From contig NZ_CP054475.1 in the NCBI RefSeq assembly GCF_025345565.1, positions 3,124,006 through 3,188,005 on the forward strand: a stretch of DNA of 64,000 bases, read 5' to 3'. Below the pieces are notes generated by a model. That model did not search any database. It was given only the letters and a program-made list of their open reading frames with translations, and was not told the DNA's origin. The stretch comes from Thalassolituus hydrocarboniclasticus (GTDB taxonomy: Bacteria; Pseudomonadota; Gammaproteobacteria; Pseudomonadales; Oceanobacteraceae). Positions 44,422 through 54,555 of this stretch are shown here, one piece after another. A program made the translations under genes and the position numbers. Position 1 is the first letter of the stretch. Every line of letters starts with the position of its first letter.

Positions 44422-45548
44422 GAGCGCCGCCTCTGCCACAGAACAATGCCACCCACCAGCAACAGACCGCCCGTCAGTAACAATGCCAGCGCCCACAGCA
44501 GCACGCCGGGCAGGCCGAACACAAAACCGGTGTGCAGACCGTATTGCAGAAAACGCAGACTGGTCAGCGCCTGTTCTCCGGCGCTTTGTGATGCCTGCGG
44601 CTCTGACGAGGGCGCCGGCCAGATATCCACCTGTTGCAACAGGCTCAGATCGGCCGGGTGCAGAAAGAGATAGTGTTGCGGCACCAGACTGAGGCCTTCG
44701 CGGGCAACCATACGCAACTGATAGTTAAAGGCCGGAGGCCGTGGCGTCACGATGCCGGTCAGCTGATAGCCCGGCAGCAACGCTTCTGCCCGGCTTTTTA
44801 ACGCCAGCAGATCGGGCACTGCCGCAACAGCATCCGCCGTCATGCCGGTTGCCACCGGACCGGCCATCACCGTTTTCAGCGCCGGCTGATCGAGTTGCCC
44901 GGCGCTGAGCAGGCTGTACAGCGGCGCACGCCAGGGCCAGCAGATACCGGTGATCACCATCACAATCAGCAGCGGCGTGATATACAGACCGCTCAGTGCA
45001 TGCCAGCGGCGCAGGCCATCGGCTTTGCCACTCAGTAAACGCTGCGGCAGCAAATGCTCGCGGCTGAGCTGAACCCGGTCACCACGCACCAGCCAGAGTA
45101 ACAGGCCAAGCAGACAACTGAGCGCCAGCAACACACTGCTGATCGCCACCAGCTGACGTCCGCCCTCACCCAGCAACAGCGTGCGGTGCAGTGACAGTAC
45201 CCAGTTGAAAAACCCGTCGCTCAGTACGCTGGCGCTGCCATCGGCGGCCAGCTCATAGGAGTGGAAGCCGTCGGCGCAGCGCAGATACAGACGCGGCTGA
45301 GCAATCAGAGGTGAAGAAAGCCCGAGATAACTGACCGCGCAGCCGGAATGCTCAGCCTGCAACACCTCCATGCGTTGCTGCAGCCTTTGCGCCGCTTCCG
45401 GACGAAGAGGCTCCGGCGCACGTAACCCCGTTTGTAATACCGGCTCCAGCAACAGCAGCAGTCCGCTGAGCAGAATAATCAGCAGCGGCAGGGCCAGCAC
45501 CAGGCTGAGCCACAGATGCAGGCGGCGAAACCAGTAATAAGCGGTCAT
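44418..45548 (-). CDS. PepSY-domain membrane protein, siderophore-module reductase type
   Basis: A 376-residue inner-membrane protein with four helices: about 10 to 35, 140 to 165, 190 to 215 and 340 to 370. The start WFRRLHLWLSLVLALPLLIILLSG is the PepSY_TM hallmark. It resembles the PiuB/FoxB group linked to reductive release of iron from siderophores. It starts 14 bases after the TonB receptor stop and overlaps the small membrane protein gene. Haem or flavin binding is not evident from the sequence alone. Confidence 0.82.
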   Translation of the reverse strand: MTAYYWFRRLHLWLSLVLALPLLIILLSGLLLLLEPVLQTGLRAPEPLRPEAAQRLQQRMEVLQAEHSGCAVSYLGLSSPLIAQPRLYLRCADGFHSYELAADGSASVLSDGFFNWVLSLHRTLLLGEGGRQLVAISSVLLALSCLLGLLLWLVRGDRVQLSREHLLPQRLLSGKADGLRRWHALSGLYITPLLIVMVITGICWPWRAPLYSLLSAGQLDQPALKTVMAGPVATGMTADAVAAVPDLLALKSRAEALLPGYQLTGIVTPRPPAFNYQLRMVAREGLSLVPQHYLFLHPADLSLLQQVDIWPAPSSEPQASQSAGEQALTSLRFLQYGLHTGFVFGLPGVLLWALALLLTGGLLLVGGIVLWQRRRS

Positions 45549-45562
45549 TCAGAAACTCTTTG

Positions 45563-47731
45563 TCAGAAGCTGTGCTCGTACGCCAGCATCAGACTGCGGC
45601 CACGACCTTTGTAATAGCGCGCAGTATTACCGAGATCGGAGGTCTGTGCGTAGTAATCAAAGTAATCGCGGTTCAGCAGGTTACCGAGCGACAGGCTGGT
45701 AGTGCTGTTATTGCCACGGTAGCTGACGCTCATATCCACCAGCGCATAGCCAGCAAAAGACTCGGCATTGGCGTTGGCCTGGCCGTGGAAGCTGCGGTCA
45801 AAGTAGTAAGTGCTGGCCAGACGCGCACTGGTGCGGCCATTCAGCTCGTAGCGGGCATAGGCCGAGAGTTTATCCGGGCTGATATTAGCCGCACCCAGGT
45901 CGCTGTCGAGACTGCCGTTCTTATCGGAGTCGACGCGGCCAAACAGCTTCGAGTAGTAACCACCGATTTCCAGATCGTAACCAAACAGATAGGCGGTCTG
46001 CAGTTCGTAACCGTGGGTGCGGGTTTTCTCGCGGATCACTTCGTAGCTGCCATCGCCATTGGTGTCGGCCAGACGCGAACCAAATGCCGAGGTCGAACGG
46101 AAGTAACTGGCTTTCAGACTCAGCGCTTCGCCCTGATAGTTGAAACCGGTTTCGTAGTTATCAGTAATGATCGGCTTGATACGCACCAGATCATCGACAT
46201 CCTGACCGTCGGTATTAATGCCGCGCAGCACCAGACCCACATCCGGCATATTGAAGCCTTCGCTGTAGGAGATATAAGCGTTCAGGCCATCACTGATGCG
46301 GTAGGTAAAGCCGAGGTTGGTCAGCAGTTCGGAGAATTCATCATCACCACCGGCCACATCGCGCGAGCCGTAGTTATACAGCGTGGTGAAATCATCCACC
46401 TGCAGTTTGGCGGTCTCGTAACGCGCACCACTGGTCAGTTGCAGGCGATCGGTCAGGGCGTAATCGAGCTGGGCAAAAGGCGCGTAGTTGTCGAACTTCA
46501 TTTCCGGCACCCAGGTACGGCCGGTCATCGCCAGGGTCTGTTTCGATTCATCACGCACCCAGTCAAAGCCCAGCACCCAGTCGAGTTCATTCAGCAGGAA
46601 ATCGTCACGGTTCCAGCTCAGGCGCACACCACTGCGCTGCACTTCAATCTGCGACTGGTCGTAGATGCTCTGCGTCAGCGCACCGCTGCCATCGTACTGG
46701 CTGCCGTAAGCCGGATCCTGAAAGGTTTTGGTCTGGGTTGCGCCGTACAGCGAGGTACGGTCGAGGTAATAGAACTTACCGCTGAAGTTACCACCGGCCA
46801 GATCACGGTCGCTGTAGCTCAGCGCGGCGGCGGTGGCTTTGTTGCGGTTCGGGTCGCCCACCTGCTTGCCTTTTTCGGTGGTGGCAGCAATGCCCTGATC
46901 GCGGTCACCGGGAATGTTGCGGTAATCACCGCTGTTTTCCAGATCGTAGCGGTTGAGCATCAGCTCCACACGGCGGGTCGCCGACAGATCCATCCCCAGT
47001 TTCAGCAGCAGATCGAGGGATTCAGAATCCATCAGATCGCCGTGGGTTTCGTTAACGGCAATTTTGTCGCCGTTGGCATCGTAGTACAGGCCGCTGTTCT
47101 GATACTGCGCCGAGGCCAGCACATCGTAAGCGCCCTGCTTGCGCTGCAGCGAGCCACCCAGGCGGTATTCAAAACCGTCACCGTCAAAATCGTTGCTGCT
47201 GGTCAGCGCGGTATTCAGACGGATTTCGTTATCGCCGTCGGCAGCGCTGCGGGTAATAAAGTTGATGATGCCGCCGGTTGCGCCCAGCCCCATGGAAGCG
47301 TTGGCACCGTGTACCACTTCAATCCGTTCAATCAGTGACGGGTCGATGGTAAAGCCATCACGCGAGCCATCGCGCAGCGGATTGGTCTGCGGAATACCAT
47401 CCACCAGAATCAGCGGCGAACGGCCACGGAAACTCTCAGAAGAGCCGGTCATTTTCTGACGCGACGGTGCAAAACTTGGCAGCAGGCGGCTCAGTGCGCT
47501 GGTCAGATCGCCGCTGGCACCGAGAGTGGCCTGCAGGGTTTCACGCTCGATGACCGTCACCATATGCGGGATGGTAGCGACATCACGCTCACCACGAACG
47601 GCGGAGATCGTCACCCGGTCCAGGGTTACTTTTTCCGCTGGCGCAGAAGCGTCAGCCGGAAGCTGTGTGTCTGCGGCATAAGCCACCGGAGCCAGCAGTG
47701 CTGGAATCATCGCCAAAACAGCAGTTTTCAT
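45563..47731 (-). CDS. TonB-dependent siderophore receptor, Fur-regulated
   Basis: About 722 residues. I choose ATG 47731 (MKTAVLAMIP), which has AGGA at seven bases; an ATG at 47737 and a longer frame to 47764 exist. Signal peptide to about AYAADT. The plug (about 40 to 150) has VTLDRVTISAVRG as a possible TonB box, FRGRSPLILVDGIPQ and VVHGANASMGLGATGGIINF. The barrel ends in GRSLMLAYEHSF with a terminal Phe. Iron-siderophore uptake is inferred from the Fur box upstream (47793-47807) and from the downstream PepSY genes. The exact ligand is unknown. Confidence 0.9.
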   Translation of the reverse strand: MKTAVLAMIPALLAPVAYAADTQLPADASAPAEKVTLDRVTISAVRGERDVATIPHMVTVIERETLQATLGASGDLTSALSRLLPSFAPSRQKMTGSSESFRGRSPLILVDGIPQTNPLRDGSRDGFTIDPSLIERIEVVHGANASMGLGATGGIINFITRSAADGDNEIRLNTALTSSNDFDGDGFEYRLGGSLQRKQGAYDVLASAQYQNSGLYYDANGDKIAVNETHGDLMDSESLDLLLKLGMDLSATRRVELMLNRYDLENSGDYRNIPGDRDQGIAATTEKGKQVGDPNRNKATAAALSYSDRDLAGGNFSGKFYYLDRTSLYGATQTKTFQDPAYGSQYDGSGALTQSIYDQSQIEVQRSGVRLSWNRDDFLLNELDWVLGFDWVRDESKQTLAMTGRTWVPEMKFDNYAPFAQLDYALTDRLQLTSGARYETAKLQVDDFTTLYNYGSRDVAGGDDEFSELLTNLGFTYRISDGLNAYISYSEGFNMPDVGLVLRGINTDGQDVDDLVRIKPIITDNYETGFNYQGEALSLKASYFRSTSAFGSRLADTNGDGSYEVIREKTRTHGYELQTAYLFGYDLEIGGYYSKLFGRVDSDKNGSLDSDLGAANISPDKLSAYARYELNGRTSARLASTYYFDRSFHGQANANAESFAGYALVDMSVSYRGNNSTTSLSLGNLLNRDYFDYYAQTSDLGNTARYYKGRGRSLMLAYEHSF

Positions 47732-47792
47732 GGGCATGTCCTGATACGGATTGATAATTAGCAATTTGGAAGGACGCGAATGCTACTGAGTC

Positions 47793-47807
47793 TGAGAATG
47801 ATTATCA
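47793..47807 (-). promoter_or_regulatory. Fur box for the TonB/PepSY operon
   Basis: TGAGAATGATTATCA on the plus strand reads TGATAATCATTCTCA on the minus strand. It differs at one position from the perfect Fur-type palindrome TGATAATCATTATCA. It lies about 60 bases before the receptor start, inside the gap behind the PLD gene. Iron-dependent repression is expected. Confidence 0.85.
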
Positions 47808-47854
47808 ACAAATAATAAGAAGAATTCCTGAATCCCTGCGACAGGTAGCGGCCG

Positions 47855-49441
47855 TCAGAGCTCCGCTTCGAGCGGCAGGACGCCGAGCAGCCAGGATTGC
47901 AGACGCCGCCACAGGCTGGCATGGGGTTCGTTATCGTAGTACTGCACTGCACCATTGGTGCGCATTTCCTGCCAGCGCACTTCTCCCTGATGTAGCTGCA
48001 GCTGATAACTTTCGAACGGCAGGTTTTGCTGCAGATCCCGGCTGGCTTGCTGACCCAGCTGCGCCTGCTCAAACAGCACACCCATTTCGGTATTCTCGCG
48101 AATGGAGCGCGGATCAAGATTCATCGAACCGACATAAAAGTAGCGCTGATCAATCACCAGCATTTTGGCATGCAGACTGGCGGAAGAAGAGCCGGTCCAG
48201 CGGCGGTTCTCACGCCCGGAGCTGGCATCCGGACGCAGCTCGAACAGCTCCACTCCGGCCCGCAGCAAAGCTGCACGGTAATGCTTATACGCCGAATGCA
48301 CCGCCGGAACATCCGTGCTGGCCAGAGAATTGGTCAGCACCTGCACTTTAACGCCGCGTGCCACCAGCGCCGCCAGAAAAGCAACGCCCTCATCGCCCGG
48401 CACAAAATACGGAGAAATCAGCAGCACTTCCTGCTGCGCATTATCCAGCAGGGTAATTAAATTACCGAATAACGGTGACTGGTAGGTGCGGCTGCGGATT
48501 TTATCCGGTGCATCGGCCACCACATAGGCTTTGCCCCAGAACAGGCGCTGCTCATAATGAGCGCTCAGGGTCTGATTACGGTTCTGTAAAGCCTGTACGT
48601 AAGGATGCTCCCGTTTCCCCTGCAACCACTCCTGTAATTGCTGACGTAAATTGTGCAGCGGCTGCTGGTCATGCGGATCGCCGTCATTCAGTACCTGCTC
48701 CACCGGTACCGCCAGAGCACTGTTCCAGTAGCGGTCAAACTCGGTTGAAGCATCATCAACCACCGGTCCCAGTGTCAGTACATCCAGATCACCGAATACC
48801 ACGGCATTACGCGCGGCATCAAAATATTCGTCACCGATATTGCGTCCGCCACTGATCGCCAGAGTGTTATCGGCAATCATGGTTTTGTTGTGCATGCGCC
48901 GGGTTGAAACCCCATAACGGGTAAGAAACTGCATATCGCGCGGGTAATCGCGCAGGAATGGGTTAAACAGGCGGATATCGATATTGGGATGACGGTTCAG
49001 CAGGCGCAGTTCGTTGTCTGCCCCACGGGTCGCCATATCGTCCAGCAACAGACGTACGCGCACACCGCGATCAGCCGCCTGCAGCAAAGCCCAGGTAAAG
49101 ACTTTGCCGGTCAGATCCTGATGGTAGAGATAATATTGCAGATCAAGACGGTCACTGGCATTGGCCGCCAGCAACAGGCGGGCAAGAAAGGCATCGGTGC
49201 CGGAGGCCAGTAATACCAGCCCGGCCTGATCGGGATGTTGCTGCAGAAGGGGTTCAGCCCAGCGGGCCAGCAGGCTGTGCGGCGAAGCCTGAGAATGCAG
49301 TTCAGTAACCGGTGGCGGAACATCCGGCAGACGGGCACAGGCTGACAACAGCGTCGCCGCCAGCAAGACCCGGCAGCCCTGCCAAAAACGGCAGCGCTGC
49401 AACCTAGTCTTATGGCATATGGGCAATATAGGCGGCCACAT
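47855..49441 (-). CDS. Phospholipase D-family lipoprotein (cardiolipin synthase-like)
   Basis: About 528 residues. Two HKD phosphodiesterase motifs are present: RMHNKTMIADNTLAISGGRN and SLHAKMLVIDQRYFYVGSMN. The N-terminus has a hydrophobic stretch ending LLAATLLSAC, a lipobox, so it is a lipoprotein facing the periplasm. It is larger than Cls enzymes and closest to the YmdC/ClsC-like group. The start is uncertain: ATG 49441 overlaps the cytochrome gene by 32 bases, while TTG 49402 would lie just past its stop and give a more usual signal peptide. The two genes are clearly co-transcribed. Confidence 0.82.
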   Translation of the reverse strand: MWPPILPICHKTRLQRCRFWQGCRVLLAATLLSACARLPDVPPPVTELHSQASPHSLLARWAEPLLQQHPDQAGLVLLASGTDAFLARLLLAANASDRLDLQYYLYHQDLTGKVFTWALLQAADRGVRVRLLLDDMATRGADNELRLLNRHPNIDIRLFNPFLRDYPRDMQFLTRYGVSTRRMHNKTMIADNTLAISGGRNIGDEYFDAARNAVVFGDLDVLTLGPVVDDASTEFDRYWNSALAVPVEQVLNDGDPHDQQPLHNLRQQLQEWLQGKREHPYVQALQNRNQTLSAHYEQRLFWGKAYVVADAPDKIRSRTYQSPLFGNLITLLDNAQQEVLLISPYFVPGDEGVAFLAALVARGVKVQVLTNSLASTDVPAVHSAYKHYRAALLRAGVELFELRPDASSGRENRRWTGSSSASLHAKMLVIDQRYFYVGSMNLDPRSIRENTEMGVLFEQAQLGQQASRDLQQNLPFESYQLQLHQGEVRWQEMRTNGAVQYYDNEPHASLWRRLQSWLLGVLPLEAEL

Positions 49442-50042
49442 CGCGCAGCTGCTGCTCATCCATATTCTGCACCACACCGATCATCGGTGAGTTTTTACGC
49501 TCCGGATCATTGTGCAGGAAACGCATCAGGGTTTTGGTCAGATATTCATACGGCTGACCGGCGATGCGCGGGTAAAGGCTGCTGCCGTGACCGGCGTTGC
49601 CGTGACAGACAAAACAGGTGGTTTTATAAATCTGTTCACCTTTGGCACTTGTGGGTACAGGTTGTTCGCGACTAACCACCGGCTTGTGAGCAAAATAAAG
49701 CGCAATATTAATGCGGTCTTCTTTACTCAGTGCGGTGGCCAGTTTGCTCATCACATAATCTTTGCGCACACCATCGGCAAAATGCTCAAACTGGGTAAAC
49801 AGATAGGCCGCATTCTGGCTGGCCAGATTCGGAATATAGTCGCGCTTGCTGTTACCGTCATCGCCATGACAGCGGAAACACAACTGCGCACGCTCAACAC
49901 CATCTTCAATGGCAGCCTGCAACAACGGCGTGTTTTTTTCGATGATGGCCATTTCCTGCAGCATGGACTCCACACTTTCGGCCTGCACCTGACTGCCCAG
50001 TAAGAGAAGCAATCCTGCCAACGTACTGCTGAATCTGTTCAT
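49410..50042 (-). CDS. Diheme cytochrome c (c4-like)
   Basis: A 210-residue periplasmic cytochrome with two haem sites, CFRCH (55-59) and CFVCH (143-147), and a cleavable signal peptide (about 1 to 21, LLLLLGSQVQA). Two similar halves with PNLASQNAAYLFTQFEHFADG and LYPRIAGQPYEYLTKTLMRF are the cytochrome c4 pattern. It would carry electrons to an oxidase. Distal Met ligands are likely (MSKLATALS, and MIGVVQNM). Expressed before the PLD-family gene. Confidence 0.9.
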   Translation of the reverse strand: MNRFSSTLAGLLLLLGSQVQAESVESMLQEMAIIEKNTPLLQAAIEDGVERAQLCFRCHGDDGNSKRDYIPNLASQNAAYLFTQFEHFADGVRKDYVMSKLATALSKEDRINIALYFAHKPVVSREQPVPTSAKGEQIYKTTCFVCHGNAGHGSSLYPRIAGQPYEYLTKTLMRFLHNDPERKNSPMIGVVQNMDEQQLRDVAAYIAHMP

Positions 50043-50382
50043 AGTATTACTTTCTTTTTTGCCATTATGGCGTTGCTTAAAAAGTTACCGCTCACTGTAT
50101 AACAGCAACAGCGAGCCCGGGAACCTTTGATCGACTTGTTATCAGGGAGTGAAACATACGCGCCTGTTTCCCTGAGGCCAAGGGCCAATCGCCTTTCGTA
50201 TTAGTCTTTTCTAAATAAAGGCTGACCTGTATCAAGCGCAAACCAGCGTCTGCTGATGATCAGACTGACAACACCGCTCACCACCGGCACACCAATGCCA
50301 GAGGAGATGGGGCTGTGCCCTGCACCCGCATTCAGGTACACTTCCTGCCTTTCTAACTGCGCTCAGATTCAGACCATACGCC
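50043..50382. other. Divergent promoter region between cytochrome c4-like and leuS genes
   Basis: About 340 bases, no convincing gene. It holds the promoters of both flanking genes. TGTATAA at 50096-50102 (TTATACA on the minus strand) may be a cytochrome promoter element. A small inverted repeat GTCTGctgatgatCAGAC lies near 50248-50264. No leader peptide or riboswitch is evident. Confidence 0.5.
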
Positions 50383-52959
50383 ATGATGCAAGAGACTTAT
50401 CAGCCCCATATTATCGAACCTTCCGTACAGACTCAGTGGGAAGAAAATCAGGTATTCAAAGCCGTTGTCGACAGCAATAAAGAGAAATTCTATTGCCTGT
50501 CCATGTTCCCGTATCCAAGCGGCCGGCTACATATGGGGCACGTGCGTAACTACACCATTGGTGACGTGGTTTCGCGCTACCAGCGCATGCAGGGCAAAAA
50601 CGTTATGCAGCCAATGGGCTGGGACGCCTTCGGTCTGCCGGCAGAAAACGCCGCCATCAAGCATCAGGTTGCGCCGGGTAAATGGACCAAAGAAAACATC
50701 GCCTACATGAAAGGTCAGCTGAAATCGCTGGGCTTCGGTTACGACTGGAACCGTGAACTGGCGACCTGCGACCCGGAATACTACCGCTGGGAACAGTGGT
50801 TCTTCACCAAGCTGATCGACAAGGGTCTGGCCTACAAAAAAGTATCCGCGGTTAACTGGTGTCCGAATGACCAGACCGTTCTGGCCAACGAACAGGTCAT
50901 CGACGGCTGCTGCTGGCGCTGTGACTCTGTGGTTGAGCGTAAAGAAATTCCACAGTGGTTTATCCGTATCACTGATTACGCCGAAGAACTGCTGAACGAC
51001 CTCGATCAGCTCGACGGCTGGCCGGATCAGGTAAAAGCCATGCAGCGCAACTGGATTGGTAAATCCCGTGGCGTGCAGATGCGCTTTGGCCTGAAAAACC
51101 GTGAAGACGCACTGGAAATCTACACCACCCGTCCGGATACCCTGATGGGCGTGAGCTATGTTGCAGTCGCTGCCGGTCACCCACTGGCGAAAGAAGCCGC
51201 TGCCAACAATCCGGCGCTGGCCGCATTCCTTGAAGAATGCTCCAAATCCGGTACCGCCGAAGCCGATCTGGCCACCGCCGAGAAAAAAGGCATGGCAACC
51301 GGCTTTACTGCCATCCACCCGATCTCCGGTAAAGAAGTACCGGTGTGGGTCGCCAATTTTGTGCTGATGGAATTCGGTACCGGTGCGGTCATGGCCGTTC
51401 CGGCACACGATCAGCGCGACTGGGAATTCGCGCAGAAATACGGCATTGAAATCCATCAGGTCATCGCCGCCAACGAAGGCGACGAGTGCGACCTGAGCAA
51501 AGCGGCCTATACCGAAAAAGGCACTCTGATTAACTCCGGCGAATTTGACGGCCTCGGTTTTGACGCCGCCTTCGACGCCATCGCCGCCAAACTGGCAGCA
51601 GAAGGCAAAGGCGAGATCAAAGTGAACTACCGCCTGCGCGACTGGGGTGTGAGCCGTCAGCGTTACTGGGGCGCACCGATTCCGGTGATCCGTACCGCCG
51701 ATGGTGACTCCATTGCTGCGCCGGAAAGCCTGCAGCCGGTGATTCTGCCAACCGAGGTTGTGATGGACGGTGTGAACTCACCGATCAAGAACAACCCGGA
51801 ATTCGAAAACATCGAATACAACGGTCAGCCGGCGTTCCGCGAAACCGATACCTTCGACACCTTTATGGAGTCGTCCTGGTACTACGCGCGTTACTGCTCA
51901 CCGCGCGACGATACGCAGATGCTGAACCCGGAAGAGGCCAATTACTGGCTGCCGGTCGATCAGTATATCGGCGGGATCGAGCACGCCATTCTGCACCTGC
52001 TGTATGCACGTTTCTTCCACAAGCTGCTGCGCGATGCCGGTCTGGTGAACAGCGATGAGCCGTTCAAAAACCTGCTGTGCCAGGGCATGGTGCTGGCCGA
52101 TGCGTTCTATTACACCAACGAACACGGCGCCAAAGAATGGGTTAATCCGACCGAAGTCAGCGTTGAGCGTGACGACAAAGGCCGCCTGACCGCTGCCAAA
52201 CGCAAGAGCGACGGCAAAGAACTGCAGTACTCCGGTATGAGCAAAATGTCGAAGTCGAAAAACAACGGTGTTGATCCGCAGGAAGCCATCGAACTGTACG
52301 GCGCCGATACCGTGCGTCTGTACACCATGTTCGCAGCGCCCCCGGAGCAAACTCTGGAATGGTCTGACTCCGGCGTACAGGGTGCCCAGCGCTTCCTGCA
52401 GCGCGTCTGGCGTTTAAGCTACGAACTGCTGCAACAGGCAGATCGTGGTGATGCGGCGAACCTGTCCAAAGATGAGAAAGACGCCCGCCGTAAGGTGCAC
52501 GAAACCATTCAGAAGGTGAGCGATGACGTGGGTCGCCGCTACAACTTCAACACCGGTATCGCCGCCATTATGGAACTGATGAACACCCTGCAGAAGGTTG
52601 ATCTGGCATCTGCCGGTGGCCGTGCGGTGGTGGCAGAAGGTCTGGATGCGGTGATTCGTATGCTGTCGCCGATTGCACCACACATTACCCAGGCTCTGTG
52701 GATTGCCTTTGGCAACGACGGTCTGGTGATTGATGCGCCATGGCCTGCGGTTGACGAAAGCGCGCTGGTGCGTGACTCCATCGAAGTGGTGGTACAGGTA
52801 AACGGTAAGCTGCGTGCCAAGATCGAAGTGGCGGCCAACGCCAGCAAAGACGATCTTGAAGCCGCCGCCAAAGAGGCCGTTGCCCAGCAGCTCGAAGGTG
52901 TGACCGTACGCAAGGTGATTGTGGTACCGGGTAAGCTGGTTAATATCGTCGCTAACTGA
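50383..52959 (+). CDS. leuS: Leucyl-tRNA synthetase
   Basis: An 858-residue class I synthetase that charges tRNA-Leu. HIGH appears as HMGH at residues 50 to 53 ([20 protein letters not shown]) and KMSKS at 621 to 625. The editing (CP1) domain is present, with [20 protein letters not shown] and [19 protein letters not shown]. Length is that of the E. coli enzyme. ATG 50386, the second codon, is an equally good start (MQETYQPH). First gene of a leuS-lptE-holA cluster as in E. coli. Confidence 0.97.
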   Translation: MMQETYQPHIIEPSVQTQWEENQVFKAVVDSNKEKFYCLSMFPYPSGRLHMGHVRNYTIGDVVSRYQRMQGKNVMQPMGWDAFGLPAENAAIKHQVAPGKWTKENIAYMKGQLKSLGFGYDWNRELATCDPEYYRWEQWFFTKLIDKGLAYKKVSAVNWCPNDQTVLANEQVIDGCCWRCDSVVERKEIPQWFIRITDYAEELLNDLDQLDGWPDQVKAMQRNWIGKSRGVQMRFGLKNREDALEIYTTRPDTLMGVSYVAVAAGHPLAKEAAANNPALAAFLEECSKSGTAEADLATAEKKGMATGFTAIHPISGKEVPVWVANFVLMEFGTGAVMAVPAHDQRDWEFAQKYGIEIHQVIAANEGDECDLSKAAYTEKGTLINSGEFDGLGFDAAFDAIAAKLAAEGKGEIKVNYRLRDWGVSRQRYWGAPIPVIRTADGDSIAAPESLQPVILPTEVVMDGVNSPIKNNPEFENIEYNGQPAFRETDTFDTFMESSWYYARYCSPRDDTQMLNPEEANYWLPVDQYIGGIEHAILHLLYARFFHKLLRDAGLVNSDEPFKNLLCQGMVLADAFYYTNEHGAKEWVNPTEVSVERDDKGRLTAAKRKSDGKELQYSGMSKMSKSKNNGVDPQEAIELYGADTVRLYTMFAAPPEQTLEWSDSGVQGAQRFLQRVWRLSYELLQQADRGDAANLSKDEKDARRKVHETIQKVSDDVGRRYNFNTGIAAIMELMNTLQKVDLASAGGRAVVAEGLDAVIRMLSPIAPHITQALWIAFGNDGLVIDAPWPAVDESALVRDSIEVVVQVNGKLRAKIEVAANASKDDLEAAAKEAVAQQLEGVTVRKVIVVPGKLVNIVAN

Positions 52960-52968
52960 TGCCCCCAT

Positions 52969-52996
52969 GTCCGGCGTCGGACGTCAGACGCCGGAC
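52969..52996 (+). other. Perfect hairpin in the leuS-lptE gap
   Basis: GTCCGGCGTC (52969-52978) and GACGCCGGAC (52987-52996) form a 10-bp stem with an eight-base loop. No T run follows. It could stabilise the leuS mRNA end or reduce read-through into lptE. Confidence 0.65.
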
Positions 52997-53017
52997 TAAA
53001 CAAACTGAGAACTCCGT

Positions 53018-53554
53018 ATGCGTCATGCACTTGTTGTCTGCTCTCTTATTCTGCTCAGCGCCTGCGGCTGGCATCTGCGTGGTGTCACGCCGCTGCCGCC
53101 AGAATACCGGGTGATGTATCTGCAGAGTCAGGCCAGCAACAGCTTTAACCAACAGTTAAAGCTGCAGCTGGAGTTCAACGATGTCGTGCTGACCGCCAGC
53201 GCCGAAGACGCCCCGGCCATTCTGCGTATTGAGCCGGTGGATATCGAACGGCGTACGCTGTCGGTCAGCAGCAGTGGCCAGGTGGGCGAGTTCGAACTGA
53301 ACGGCCGTCTGACCGCTCATATCCTGCATATTGGCCGCGACACCGATGTCGAAATTGAACTGAAAGCACGCCGCACCCTGACCAACGATGTGAACAACGT
53401 CGTCGGTACTGCCAGCGCCGAAAGCCAGCAACGGGCTGAACTGGAGCGCGAACTGGTCAACAAACTGCTGCGCCGCCTGCAAAGTCTCGGCAAGAGCAGC
53501 CAAAGCGCTGCCACAACCCAAAGTACTCCCGCAGCAACAGGCACCCAGCCGTGA
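53018..53554 (+). CDS. lptE: LPS-assembly lipoprotein LptE
   Basis: A 178-residue outer-membrane lipoprotein that plugs and stabilises LptD during lipopolysaccharide insertion. Lipobox LLSAC with Cys16 is followed by the typical CGWHLRG start. Core blocks RVMYLQSQASNSFNQQLKLQL and ARRTLTNDVNNVVGTASAE fit LptE. The C-terminus is rich in Ser, Thr, Ala and Gln (QSAATTQSTPAATGTQP). It overlaps holA by four bases. Confidence 0.93.
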   Translation: MRHALVVCSLILLSACGWHLRGVTPLPPEYRVMYLQSQASNSFNQQLKLQLEFNDVVLTASAEDAPAILRIEPVDIERRTLSVSSSGQVGEFELNGRLTAHILHIGRDTDVEIELKARRTLTNDVNNVVGTASAESQQRAELERELVNKLLRRLQSLGKSSQSAATTQSTPAATGTQP

Positions 53555-54555
53555 AAATCCGCCAGGACCAGCTCAGCGGCCTGCTGGCCAAAGGACTGGC
53601 ACCCTGCTATCTGGTGTCAGGTGACGACCCTTTACTGGTGATGGAAGCCTGCGACGAGATCCGTGCTGCTGCACGTAAGGCCGGTGTAGAAGATCGCGAA
53701 CTGTTCCACGCTGAAGCCGGCTTTGACTGGCGCCATTTGCTGGAAGAAGCCAACGCCATGTCGTTATTTGCCAGCCGCCGTATTCTTGAAGTACGGATTG
53801 GTAACGGCAAGCCTTCCGATAAAGGCGCGGCTATTCAGCAGATTCTTGATAATCCCAACCCGGATAACCTGCTGCTGATAATCTGCCCGCGTCTCGACAG
53901 CACCATTCAGCGCAGCGCCTGGTTTAAAGCCGTGGATAAAGCCGGTGTGTTTTTGCCAATCTGGCCGATTGAGCGCTCACAGTATCCGGGCTGGCTGAAA
54001 CGCCGCCTGCAGATTGCCGGCCTGCAGATTGAGCCGGCCGCCCTCGCCGCTCTGGCGCATCAGACCGAAGGTAACCTGCTCGCTGCTGTGCAGGAGATCG
54101 AGAAGCTGCGCCTGCTGGGCACGACCACCATCAACGAAGAGATGATTAACGAAGCCATTGGCGACAGCTCCCGCTTTGACGCCTTTGGTCTGGCCGATAC
54201 CTGCCTGCTCGGTAATCTGGCCGAAGCCAGCCGCATTCTGTCGCACTTAAAAGGTGAAGGCGTCGATGCCTTAATGATTCTCGGCGCCCTGACGCGCAAG
54301 ATCCGCCAGCTGATTGCCATGCAGGATCTCGGCGGACAACAGCTGAGTGAAGCCTTTAAGGCACAGAATATCTGGCCCAAACAACAACCTCCCTACAAAA
54401 AAGCCCTGCAGAATCTGCGCGCCCCACAACTCCATGCCGCCCTGCGCAAAGCCGAAAAAATCGATGCTGCCATCAAAGGCAGCGGTGATGACCCCTGGCT
54501 TCTGTTAAGTGAGTTAACTGTACTGTTAACAGGTGTAAGGCTGACGACTGGTTAA
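53551..54555 (+). CDS. holA: DNA polymerase III delta subunit
   Basis: A 334-residue clamp-loader subunit that opens the beta clamp. It starts GTG at 53551, overlapping the lptE stop (GTGA). Family blocks include KIRQDQLSGLLAKGLAPCYLVSGDDPLL and AVQEIEKLRLLG, and the RFDAFGLADTCLLGNLAEASRIL C-terminal collar region. It has the AAA+ fold but, as usual for delta, no Walker A. Its end runs through three GTTAAC sites (54513-54556). Confidence 0.95.
   Translation: MKIRQDQLSGLLAKGLAPCYLVSGDDPLLVMEACDEIRAAARKAGVEDRELFHAEAGFDWRHLLEEANAMSLFASRRILEVRIGNGKPSDKGAAIQQILDNPNPDNLLLIICPRLDSTIQRSAWFKAVDKAGVFLPIWPIERSQYPGWLKRRLQIAGLQIEPAALAALAHQTEGNLLAAVQEIEKLRLLGTTTINEEMINEAIGDSSRFDAFGLADTCLLGNLAEASRILSHLKGEGVDALMILGALTRKIRQLIAMQDLGGQQLSEAFKAQNIWPKQQPPYKKALQNLRAPQLHAALRKAEKIDAAIKGSGDDPWLLLSELTVLLTGVRLTTG

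Noticed and set aside
45560-47338. 592-codon plus-strand open frame opposite the TonB receptor
   Set aside because: The minus strand encodes a complete receptor with signal peptide, plug and terminal Phe; the plus frame has no motifs and a composition typical of antisense shadows.
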